NCBI GenBank assembly: GCA_010909165.1
Contig: VJWM01000044.1
Location: forward strand, 496,001-560,000
Direction of reading: 5' to 3'
Source of the DNA: Anthoceros angustus
Lineage: Eukaryota > Streptophyta > Anthocerotopsida > Anthocerotales > Anthocerotaceae
DNA: 64,000 bases
The notes beneath the pieces were generated by a model. The model searched no databases. It was given only the letters and a program-made list of their open reading frames with translations, and was not told the origin of the DNA. Of the stretch, positions 24,015-36,000 are shown one piece after another (position 1 is the stretch's first letter; each line of letters begins with the position of its first letter). The position numbers were made by a program, and so were the translations under genes.

Positions 24015-27000
24015 TCATTGATCAGGCTCGGTGACGAGCTTCAGCTTGAGGCCCATGCTGAGCAGCTCCTGGTACAACAGTTTGCAGGCGTAAGGAATTT
24101 CCAGCTCCACTACGCTCTTGGGAGAGCGGCAGCACAGGCACATGGGCTGTTTTCCGATGCTCTTATGGTCCCTAGTGACCATGAGATGGCAGGTCTTGCA
24201 GTACAAGATTCTGTAGAAATCGGAGAGCACGAAGGTCCTCTCCCAGACCATCCGGGCGCCACCGTGGGCGATGAGGCAGTCACGCTCCATGGTCCCGAAC
24301 CGGACGCCTCCGAACTGGTCCCGTTGCTTCACGGGCTGGCGGGTGAGGGGATTTCGTCGCCCCTCTCCGCGGTATTTGATGGTCTCGGCCACCATGTGGT
24401 TCAGACGTTGGTAGAAGGCGGGGCTGATGGTGATGAGGGCTTCCATCTCGAGCCCCGTCTGGCCGTTATACATGGTCTCCTGGCCCAGCTTCTGGTAGCC
24501 TAGTCTGTGCAGCTCTGCTGCGATGGTCTGGCGGGTGAGGGGAGAGAAGGGCGTGGCATCGCTTCTGCCGAGGCAGTGGCTGGATTGGCGCGCAGGAACA
24601 GCCACCGCCTTGGCGTGCAGGAACTCCATGAGCTGGCCCAGAGTCTGCCTGCTGGGGAAGGCATGGGGGTTGATGATGATGTCCGGGACGATGCCGTCTT
24701 GGGTGAAGGGCATGTCCTCCTGGCGGAACACCTTGCTGATCACGCCCTTCTGCCCGTGTAGGCTGCTGAACTTGTCTCCGACTTCAGGGGCCCGCTGCTT
24801 CCTCATGCGCACTTTGGCGAGGTGGTAGCCGTCCTCTTGGGTGGTCTGGATCACCTGATCGATGCGCATGCCTTGGTGTGAGAGGCGAGCTTTGCTGTCT
24901 TTGCTGCTGATGTCGGTCATGTGGAGTTTGAAATTGCCCGCATCCTCTCCCCCTCTGCCGGCAATCACTTCGCCGAGGGACAGTCTGTGGTTCAGGGGCG
25001 GGAAGCCATCGCTCTCCAGGTGGTCGGAGCCGTCGGGCATCCTGCTGTGCTTGCCATACCCTTCCCCAATGAGCAGGGTGCACTTCTCCGTCCTGTAGTG
25101 CATTGAGCAGAAGAGCCCCCGATCTATGGCCGACTGGTTCATGATCATGGAGTCTTCCTGGTTGTATCCGAGGTAGCAAGCTATGGCCACGATTGCGTTC
25201 TGGCCGTTCGACAATTCATCCTTGCCCAGGCAGGCAGCAGCTCCTGTATTCACCAGCTGGCGTTGCGGGTAGAAGAGCGCATGCGCATTAGTGTCCGACC
25301 TTGCCCGCAAGTTGGTTGTGTAGTTGCCGATGGCCTGCTTGCTATGCTTCTGAGCTTGGTGAGTGTTCCTGGAGCTCTGGTTGTGATTCGCAAATGGAAT
25401 GCTGGAGGCTCCTACACCGAACAGCAGTAAGGGATGGAGCTCGCAGTGCGTGTATGAGCCTCGGTGCGGGTCCTTTTGCGCTGAGGCCAAATCCTCCATG
25501 TCGACAGCAATCAGCGCAGATTCCTCCTCCTCCACTCCCAGGAACTCCACAACGCCCTCCTGTAGGAGGTAGCTGAAGCCATGCTCAGGAGCACTATTCA
25601 GGTGAGCAATATGCTTTGCGTGGATCTTCAGCTTCTGATCTTCCACAATCAGCAACGGTCGCAATGTTCGGCCTGCATCTGCATATATCCTGACCTCCTG
25701 CATCTTGCCATCCTGAACGATCTCCAGCTCATTGAAACCCCTGACCCCCTGTTCGTGGCGTCGCAACTCCCGCACCTCGTGGACCAGGCTGTCAGGCTGG
25801 TGGTGGCAGCCTACCCAGCTCCCGTTCAGAAAAACCTTCCAAGATCTCCTAACTGTCTCGATGCTTGCCATGTTCAACGTTTCCATACCTAAATCCTCAA
25901 GGAAGCCATGGACGATATCCTTCGCAAAATCAGCAGACAAAAAGCTGGACAGAGCAAGCGTCTTCACCAACCCGGAGTTCTCACCCTCAGGATTTTCTAA
26001 AGGACAAACTCTAGACCAATGCGAGTAATTCAGATCACGCGCAGTCGGATCAGCATATCTTCCTTCAGCCCTCATTTTACGAAGCTGGGAGAGCACGCTC
26101 AACGGATTGGTCCGTGACAGATCCCCCACTACTCCAGTCATCTTGGCACTCCTGACACCGATAGCACTCCATTCCCCCGACGAAAATGCTCGTTGGAAGC
26201 CTAACGTGATCAGCTTGGAATCTGTCAGTGTGGTAAGCTTGTTCAAGCTTAAGCCCTTCTTGGAGCTCAAAGCCTTCTGTATCCGCCTCCTCAGTTCAGT
26301 CTTATATCGGCTCATTTGGTTCCGAAACTCCAGACTCATCAGATACCCAGCCAGATCCACACGCTTGTTCCTGAGGTCATCTTTGTCATCGACTTCATCC
26401 CGGCCCAGGTAACAGCAACACAGCCTGTACACCATGTACCCGAGCACAAACGCTTTTGCCTTGTTGCCGAGGCCCTCTTGATCAAAGAGCTTGCTCAAAG
26501 CATTCTGCGCACTGGCAACTTCATCAGGTCCCATCCCATCCTTCACCTTGGAGCCGATGAACTTCAACGAATCCAGCTCCCGTGCAGAGACGTTCACACT
26601 CCTGCTTTTAAGCTTCAAGAAGCGTGACACTTCTCGGTCTGCATGGCGTATGAAACCAAGAACCAGCTCCACCATCTCCGCATCATGTGCGTCATTAGGG
26701 ATGATAGCTTGGAGCACCTCCTTATCAGACGCAACACCAAGTGCTCGCATCCCGATTACCACCGGAACCTGGTCAGGCACATCTCTCAAACGCACAGTGC
26801 ACAATTGAGATCCACATGGATCCGAACCAGCAGCAGCCTTCAGAAACACAGCGTTCCTGTACATGGCATTAGACCCCGGGCACTCCCCGAGCGAGCATGC
26901 AATAAAGCCAGGCTTCTTGCGCATGCGCGCAACAGTGATGCGTTTCCTGAAAGCATGCTCCTGCGGAAACAGCACTTTCTCTGCCCCCTTGATGATAAAA

Positions 27001-27842
27001 TAGCCTCCCTCATCGAAGGCACAGTCCTCTTTGCCTGCCCTGGAGCTCTCCTCCTTCAGGTCCGCAAGATTACACCACGCTGACTTCACCATGACAGGAA
27101 GCTTGCCGAGCAGCACCATACCAAGGTCGCTGGATTCCAACAGGCTTTCTCCTCCGTCCTTGCAAGGCACGTAAATCTCAAGCCTCATGTGCACGAATAC
27201 GTCAGCAGCATATGTCAGGTTGCGCAGACGGGCTTCCCGCGGGTATACACTGTGCCTAACCTCCTCCTCCTCCTCACCATCAGGCTCACAATCCACCACC
27301 GACACCTTCCCCTTGGAGTCGCCAATTTTGCTCGTCCTCTGCTCTTTTCCTCTCCGCCGCTTCTTCCCCTCCACACCCTGCAGCCACTCGTCATCACTCT
27401 GTGAAAAGTCGGCTGCAGCTCCGGCCCCGTCCCCGTCCCCGTCCTGATGCTGATTACGTCCCACCGGCACCGTCGCACGGTCTTGGCTCACAGTCCTCCG
27501 CGGAACGCTGGGCTTGGACACACGGACTTCTCCGAACCTGACTCTGGCTTGCCTGGGGAAGCCGTCAATCCTCTCCGCAGCAGCACTGTGATCCGGCTCA
27601 ATTTCCAGCACCGGCGCTTCGTCGATGAGCGTTTGGAGCCCGTTCGAAATGAAGTCGTTGTAGGATTGAAGCTGGTGATGAAACAGTGGCTTTTCCTGGA
27701 GAAACGCTCGAACCACGGTCCAGCGCCACCTCTCCTCCTGGCTGGAGATGTCCGTGAGCTGCATGCCAACTGGTGGTGGCTTGTAGCCAGCACTTGCGCC
27801 GTCCAGTAGTTCGCAAGGAAATTCATGCGCGCCCATTTCCAT
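24015..27842 (-). CDS. NRPD2: RNA polymerase IV/V second-largest subunit-like, paralogue A (no GW platform)
   Basis: One uninterrupted frame of about 1275 residues from the ATG at 27842 (MEMGAHEFPCELL); the frame stays open upstream only to a TTG, so a further 5' exon is possible. Domains follow the RPB2 order. The lobe/protrusion begins at WRWTVVRAFLQEKPL, then YPREARLRNLTYAADVFVHM, GYFIIKGAEKVLFPQEH and the hybrid-binding region with QKHSKQAIGNYTTNLRARS. Next are AIACYLGYNQEDSMIMNQS, GDKFSSLHGQKGVIS and NPHAFPSRQTLGQLMEFL, and the C-terminal zinc site CKTC...CLCC. QKH-x-KQAIG and IPYACKLLYQELLSMGL fit the Pol IV/V type more than Pol I-III. The linker between protrusion parts is short (about 80 residues), with polyE and KKRRRGKEQR and a single tryptophan outside any WG/GW. 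It starts 150 bp upstream of the DNA-PKcs start, on the same strand. Confidence 0.85.
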   Translation of the reverse strand: MEMGAHEFPCELLDGASAGYKPPPVGMQLTDISSQEERWRWTVVRAFLQEKPLFHHQLQSYNDFISNGLQTLIDEAPVLEIEPDHSAAAERIDGFPRQARVRFGEVRVSKPSVPRRTVSQDRATVPVGRNQHQDGDGDGAGAAADFSQSDDEWLQGVEGKKRRRGKEQRTSKIGDSKGKVSVVDCEPDGEEEEEVRHSVYPREARLRNLTYAADVFVHMRLEIYVPCKDGGESLLESSDLGMVLLGKLPVMVKSAWCNLADLKEESSRAGKEDCAFDEGGYFIIKGAEKVLFPQEHAFRKRITVARMRKKPGFIACSLGECPGSNAMYRNAVFLKAAAGSDPCGSQLCTVRLRDVPDQVPVVIGMRALGVASDKEVLQAIIPNDAHDAEMVELVLGFIRHADREVSRFLKLKSRSVNVSARELDSLKFIGSKVKDGMGPDEVASAQNALSKLFDQEGLGNKAKAFVLGYMVYRLCCCYLGRDEVDDKDDLRNKRVDLAGYLMSLEFRNQMSRYKTELRRRIQKALSSKKGLSLNKLTTLTDSKLITLGFQRAFSSGEWSAIGVRSAKMTGVVGDLSRTNPLSVLSQLRKMRAEGRYADPTARDLNYSHWSRVCPLENPEGENSGLVKTLALSSFLSADFAKDIVHGFLEDLGMETLNMASIETVRRSWKVFLNGSWVGCHHQPDSLVHEVRELRRHEQGVRGFNELEIVQDGKMQEVRIYADAGRTLRPLLIVEDQKLKIHAKHIAHLNSAPEHGFSYLLQEGVVEFLGVEEEESALIAVDMEDLASAQKDPHRGSYTHCELHPLLLFGVGASSIPFANHNQSSRNTHQAQKHSKQAIGNYTTNLRARSDTNAHALFYPQRQLVNTGAAACLGKDELSNGQNAIVAIACYLGYNQEDSMIMNQSAIDRGLFCSMHYRTEKCTLLIGEGYGKHSRMPDGSDHLESDGFPPLNHRLSLGEVIAGRGGEDAGNFKLHMTDISSKDSKARLSHQGMRIDQVIQTTQEDGYHLAKVRMRKQRAPEVGDKFSSLHGQKGVISKVFRQEDMPFTQDGIVPDIIINPHAFPSRQTLGQLMEFLHAKAVAVPARQSSHCLGRSDATPFSPLTRQTIAAELHRLGYQKLGQETMYNGQTGLEMEALITISPAFYQRLNHMVAETIKYRGEGRRNPLTRQPVKQRDQFGGVRFGTMERDCLIAHGGARMVWERTFVLSDFYRILYCKTCHLMVTRDHKSIGKQPMCLCCRSPKSVVELEIPYACKLLYQELLSMGLKLKLVTEPDQ

Positions 27843-28206
27843 CCTTCGCTCATCAGTCCACAATCCTGGCGTCCACCCTTTACGCACCCCTGCGCTGCGA
27901 ATGGGACGTAAAACACGCCACAATACTTAAAGTCTCGTCTTGGAAATGGATGTAGGAAAGATGCTCTCTATCAGTGTGAGCCCAGCCGGGAAAAATTTGC
28001 GGCCCAGCCTGGCCGGCCAAATTTCTTCCATTGCGTCCCGGCAGGGAAGCCTGTCCGAGAGGGACACAGGACCCAGCCTGAAATTAGTACTAGTCCGAAA
28101 TTATTAGGAAACATTATCATCTTATAAATATCATATATATAAGGCTTTATAAGAGTTACTATAAACCAAGAAAGAAGACTTTATTCTAAAAAAGAGATGG
28201 AAAAAC
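27843..28206. other. Intergenic region upstream of paralogue A
   Basis: Promoter-proximal region of the minus-strand polymerase subunit gene, turning AT-rich after about 28080. No other gene is visible. Confidence 0.5.
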
Positions 28207-28690
28207 TTATCTATCCATGTCAAGAGGAATAGCCCCTCGATCACGCATTTCAAAACTACCAACCGCCTGAAGAACTTCGTAGTCAGGGATGTGAAAAGGC
28301 CTATTGACCACCAGTATCAAAGAAGCTGCAACTCCCACGCTCGCTGTCGTTCTGTACACTGCATTGGCCAATGCCCTTTGTAGAGCGATAGAAACCCTCT
28401 GCCGGAAGAAAGCAACAATACAAGAAAGGGGGAGGCCAACCCCATTCTTGAGGCTGTGATAAGCCTTGGCGCAGGCCTTGACGAACCTAGAGAAATCCTT
28501 GCCTATGGCTCCGTGAGTCTCGATGGCAAGGGGGACGAAGGCGTGGCCTCTTGCATAGGAGAGTACTTGTGAACCTTAACCGTCGCGCATCCCTCCACCG
28601 CCCAACCCGGAGGGTTAAGGATAACATGTTTGCAGACACTATCCCGAGTGGGATCGATTATAACCACATCAGCAATCGAAACCTGATACC
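28207..28690 (-). mobile_element. Non-LTR retrotransposon (LINE) ORF2 C-terminal remnant, frameshifted
   Basis: The minus strand of 28207-28573 encodes about 120 open codons ending in TAA: ARGHAFVPLAIETHGAIGKD, followed by FVKACAKAYHS, FFRQRVSIALQRALANA and a final hydrophobic part. Just upstream, in another frame, is IADVVIIDPTRDSVCKH. This combination (a DPTR motif, then FVPLAIETHG, then an RQRVSIALQR helix) is what I recognise as the C-terminal end of plant/algal LINE reverse-transcriptase polyproteins. The frameshift near 28570 and the lack of a reverse-transcriptase core show that it is a dead fragment. Confidence 0.55.
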
Positions 28691-29536
28691 CGGGTCAAAA
28701 ATAGATCAGCCCTAAGTGAAACCTCGTTGAGCAGGTGTACCCTAAATGGAAGGAACCCACCTTTCCTAGCAATAGAGAACATGACATCTCAGCGATACGC
28801 TGCCCGATACGCTGCCCACCCACAGGACAACGAGCCAAGTGCGTCCCGGAGTCATCGAGAGGGCCCCTCAACTGCAAGTTGAAAGAGAGCAAGCCAAAGG
28901 ATGGACCAAGCCCAGACGAAAACGCATCGTGGTGAAAAAAGTTGCTGGTGCGATGCAGAACGCCCGAATACTAGGTCGAGCCACAAGTCAGGAACCTACC
29001 CCCTTCCCCGAGCAAGAGTGGAGACAAACCCGAGTGGGCCTAGGAATGGAGGAATCCTAGAGAAACCAACTGTGCCCGCCCGAACTGTTTTTCCACGAGG
29101 GCTTCAACCGCCTTTGTTTTGGAATCAAATGAAACGACACACATATAACTCAATACGAATCTAAATACGCTGCAATCGCTTGAAGCCCCCGGAGTCCAAC
29201 GGGAAGAGAAGAAAAAGAGGCATGGCAACCTTCGCTTTGGAGAATAAAAGAGTCATGGCTAATCTTAACGAAGCCTATATGAGAAAAAATCCTCCAGATG
29301 TGAATGATGAATTAAGAAAAGGGATGGGCTAAAAAAGCCGCTAGCGAATGCCGAATTAAGAAACGGGAGCACAAAAATGGGGGCACATGGCATTAGGTAC
29401 TTGAAGTCTCGACTGTTCTCGGATTTGATGTCAAATGTAGCGTCTCGATTTACTTCGCAAGTTGCTAACTCTGACTTAGGACGCAGAGGAGATGTAAGTA
29501 GATTACTTTACTGCATCCTTGAGCAGAAGGGAAGCC
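28691..29536. other. Intergenic region before RPT2
   Basis: No gene is supported. There is a small direct repeat (gatacgctgccc twice near 28794-28818). The sequence may extend the LINE remnant but no coding signature is visible. It contains the promoter of RPT2. Confidence 0.45.
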
Positions 29537-31533
<1,997 letters not shown>

Positions 31534-33070
31534 CCGGGGTGTTACGACAGAGTATTTAGAAGGGCTGCTGCACATACATTTAGCTCGTTTCCCAAAAACG
31601 AAGCGGATGCATTCTCCGAGGCAGGACAAAATGTACATACACAAGTTCAAATAGTTCCAAGGCTAACACAACCAGATGTCTGGCTCCAGGGCTAACTGCA
31701 TAATCCCTATGAAGCAATTTTGAGGTGTGTTTTGGCCAGTGAAGGATAGGAAAATAGTAAGAATTTGTTCCGTTCTTATACCTAATCTTTTCATTCTCCG
31801 TATCTTATGACAATTACCTTTTGATACGATTTTTTTCTCTAATACATACACTAATTATTTATAGTTGATAAAATTCCAAGCAGAAAATTGAAAGCGAAAA
31901 GCTGGCCAAACACAGAAAGCCAAAGTATAACCCCCTTGAGGACATGAAAAAAGACTTTGTCAAAGCTTATATCCAGTTTCATATACTATTATCTCCGGTA
32001 TTGTACGATGCTGTATGACAGCATATATGTTGAATATTATATCGAGTGGATATTTTTGTATACTGAGATTTATTTGTGAACATTATATCGAATGGATATT
32101 TTTGTATACCAAGGCCTATTTGTGTATCGCTCTACGGCATCAGCCCGTCACGACCGATAGGAAGCCATGGCACTCATGTCACTGTTGTCAAGGCGAGGGT
32201 GAGAAACATATTACTTATCTATATATCGCAAACAATTATTTTGGTCTAGTACACATGTGGAATTAAAAAACTTCTTTGTACATGTCCTAGATAAACTCTG
32301 ACGTTATATCAAAATTTCTCATGTCCAAACTAATATTTACATCAAGGCACCTTCCCACAAATAAATGTATATGAGGTAACATGCAACTTTTTAAAGTTCA
32401 AAATTTTCTTATATAAAGTGATTTAAAATTTACTACCACTTTCATCATAAGTTTTGTATATTGAATTTATTATATATACATTAAATTATTATCCTTATAT
32501 TATACATATATTAGCTAGCAAGTATATGGTATAGCGGAACATGCGAATATTTGTACCTCTTTTCCCACTCTCAATTCTGGGACCTACGGTCGGGGAACGC
32601 GGGGAAGCAGCAACGATACCGTAACACGATGTTGGCGTTTCATAAGCGATTTCACATGGGGCGTGATTTCTGTAAGCTTTCTGTTGCCATGAGGAGTGAT
32701 GAGTTGCTGTCACGCTTCCAGTGCCGGCTCGGGCAGTGGAAGCTATACGGCGGCATATTAACGGCTGTCCGCCGCTTCCCGCGCTCCCCAAGCTTGCTCT
32801 CGAGCATTACAGAGTCGCCTGCTTGCGAGCAGCGTTGGGGAGCTTCAGTCACGCAATTGACTGTGTGCATGCCTGCTGTGGAGCGGAGGGAGTCGCCAAT
32901 TTTGCAAACGAGAGGTGTCGGTGGAGTTCTTCCTTTCTCTTCAATGTGCGTGCTCGGTTTGCGAGCTCAGGTGTTTTCTCCGCTGTGGCAGGCATTGGGC
33001 ATAGCGTCGGAAGTCGTCTGAAAGGAAGCTAATTGGAGCTCCCACATCGACTTGCCTCAAGATTGTCGGC
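31534..33070. other. AT-rich intergenic region between RPT2 and polymerase paralogue B
   Basis: No gene is seen. It contains an imperfect tandem duplication around 32025-32125 (a unit with attatatcga(g/a)tggatatttttgtata, twice) and a very AT-rich core to about 32530. It then becomes a GC-balanced stretch from 32560 that is probably the promoter and 5' leader of the gene starting at 33071. Confidence 0.5.
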
Positions 33071-36000
33071 ATGGAGGTTGATAGGGAGGATGATTTGGAG
33101 CAGAGCGACCTGTTGAACGAGGACGCGGAGATGAAAGATGCCGGGATAGGAGGCGGCGGTGAAGCTGGCTTGTTGTCAGGTCGGTGGGACTCGCCGCAGC
33201 TGCGAGGGGGACGGTGGTGTAGAATTGAGCTGAGCGAGTTTAGTTTGCGTGATGGCTGAAGCTTGTGGTTGAACAATTGTTGGCTTGTCTTGTCATGCAG
33301 AGGGGGAGGGGGGGGAGAGTGCGGACAAGGGGGCGTGCCCCGGACTTCCGAACATGGAGATGGATACCGGAGGAAGTCGAAGGGGGCTGAAGGATATTTC
33401 TGACGAGGTGCAGAGGATGGTTTGGACGATAGTGAAGGCGTTCTTCAAGGAAAAGACTCTGGTTGCGCACCAGGTTTCGGCGTTCAATGATTTCATGAAC
33501 TTCGGGTTGCAGAGACTGATCGACGAAGCTCCTGTTCATGAGATACCCCCGGATCACAGTCCCGCTGCAGTCCGTCATGACAACCTTCCGAAGCAAGCCC
33601 GGGTTAGGTTCGGGAAGGTGCATGTTGTGAAGCCGAACATTTCGATGAAGCCTCCCAAGCCGGTTGTCAATTTTGGAGTGCAGGATGCGGACAAGAAGGC
33701 TGCAGATGGTGACAAAGAGACGTGGGGAGTGGGAGAGAACGGTGGGGGAGGAAACGGTGAGGGAGGAGGGCAAGGGGCGGGCTGGGGCAATGGAGATGCA
33801 GCAGTTGATAATGGTTGGGGTGAACCCGCCCGTGAGGAAAATGGTTGGGGAGGTGCTGGTGGTGACACAGCCATGCCAGATGGCTGGGCTACCTCCGTGA
33901 AGGGACAGTGCAAGTCACCTGCTGGAGATGAAGCTGCAGCTTTATGGGGTGAAGCAGGAGATAATCAGACGAATGTTGGGGGAAGCGGTCAGAAAGGTGG
34001 ATGGGAGGAGACGAAGTGGGGTGACGACAGTGAGAAAGGATCTAACAAGGGGAAAGGTAATGGAGCATTTGATTTTGAAGGAGACGAGGTAAACTACGGT
34101 CTGAAAGCAGGGAAAGGGAAAGGGAAAGGGGTAGGGAAAGCTCATGAAGACGAAGGAGTAGACTATGGCAAAACTTGGTGTGGCGATGAGGGAATAGAGT
34201 ACGGCAGCATGGCTTCCAAAGGGGGCAAACTGCCTGCTGAGGACGATGAAGTTGCTTTTGGCATCAAGGCCTCTAAGGGCAAACTGCAAGCTGGAAAAGA
34301 AGGGGTGTGGAAACAGGCATGGAAGGGTGACAGTGATGGAAACAACGAAGAGGATCCCAAAGATCGAGGCAAGGGGGTCGGGAAAGCTAAAGGGAATGGC
34401 AAACTTGATGCAGAACAGCAGACAGTGAAACCTAAGGGAAGAACTAAAGGAACTGCTGCAGACAGAAAGAAAAAGGGGAAAGCTGTTGAAGGTGATCAGG
34501 CGGATGGAGGAGTACAGGATGCAACAGAGAAGAGAGGGAGTGGTGGAAAGAAGCGGAAGTCTCGAAAGGAGACCCACGCTGAGGCAGAGGAAGAAGATGT
34601 TCGCACTGTTCTTTACCCTAGGGAGGCTCGGCTGCGGAACTTAACATATGCTGCTGATGTCTATGTTGACATGACGGTTGAAATTTATGTGTCTCCTTCG
34701 GCTGGAACGACCTCCAAAGCTGGCAAGTCCGGGTCTGCAGATAAGTCATCCAGCTCCAAAGGCTTCTCTGAAGGCCGACCTGCAGAAGGGGAAGAGAGAA
34801 TTCTGGAAGTAAGGTCCCTCCCTCGTGAGCATCTGGGGAAGATACCTGTTATGGTGAAATCAGAATTTTGCAATCTTCACGGTCTGGATAGCAAGCGGGT
34901 AGCAAAGGAGGACGATGCTTATGACATTGGTGGGTACTTCATTATTAAAGGTGCAGAAAAGGTGTTTTTTGCACAGGAGCAGCCTTTTATACACCGCCTT
35001 ACGCTCTCTAGGAACAAAGACGGATTAACTGCGTCTTCTGGTGGAGGGTGCAAGGGAACTAACTTGGTGTTCAGAAACACTGTCTATCTGAGGAGAAAAG
35101 TACCTCAAAAAGGATCTGTGGAGGCAAGTGGACCTCTTGTATGCCAAGTTCGTTTGAGAAGGGTCGGAGATACCATCCCTTTGGTGATTGTGTTGCGAGC
35201 ACTTGGGGTCGTTGCAGACAGAGATGTGCTTAAGATTGTATGTGTTGATCTTGAGGATAGCAGCATGGTGGAGGTGGCACTCCCATTTATTCAAGATGCA
35301 GACAAGGAAATGACTGATTTCCTTGAAACTGAAGGGAAGAATCCTAGTAAGGCACGTGAGAAAAAAAATGCCTTGAAGTACATCTTCTCAAAGATGAAAA
35401 CCAAGCCAAAAGACTATCTTCAGGGTGTTACAGAAGTTCTGGGCTTACTTTTTCAGGAGCAGGTTATCAACTCGGAGGTCGTGCAAGAACAGAGATCTGC
35501 GCCGGAAACAGAGGCCCTAAATGACCATGCAAAGGCACTCCTGTTGGGGTACATGGCGCACAAACTTTGTTGCTGCTACTTGGGACGTTTGGACGTGGAT
35601 GACAGAGATAACTTCAGGAACAAACGTCTGGATTCAGCAGGTCACCTGCTAAGTCTGGAGTTCCGGAACCTTATGGTGAGGTTCAAGAACGAGATGAAGA
35701 GGAGGATTCAAAAGTCTTTTGCCAAAGCGAGCGTCAACTTCAGGCTAGATACCTCCATTTTCACCTTAGGTTTCCAGAGGGCCTTCTCTACAGGAAACTG
35801 GAGTGCTCGGGGTGACATGAACAGCAAGTGCACAGGAGTGATATCAGATCTGCCACGTGCAAATCCCATGAGTGCATATTGCCAGTTGAGAAAGACAAGG
35901 ACGCAGGTCAATTACATTGCAAAGGCAACAAATGCCAGGTACTTGAACTACTCACATTGGGGCCGAGTGTGTAGCTTGGAGACTCCTGATGGTGAGAACT

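Noticed and set aside
33942-34577. 211-codon minus-strand hydrophobic frame
   Set aside because: Antisense to the Lys/Gly-rich insertion of polymerase paralogue B. Its hydrophobicity is the complement of the charged codons, so it is not evidence for a membrane protein.
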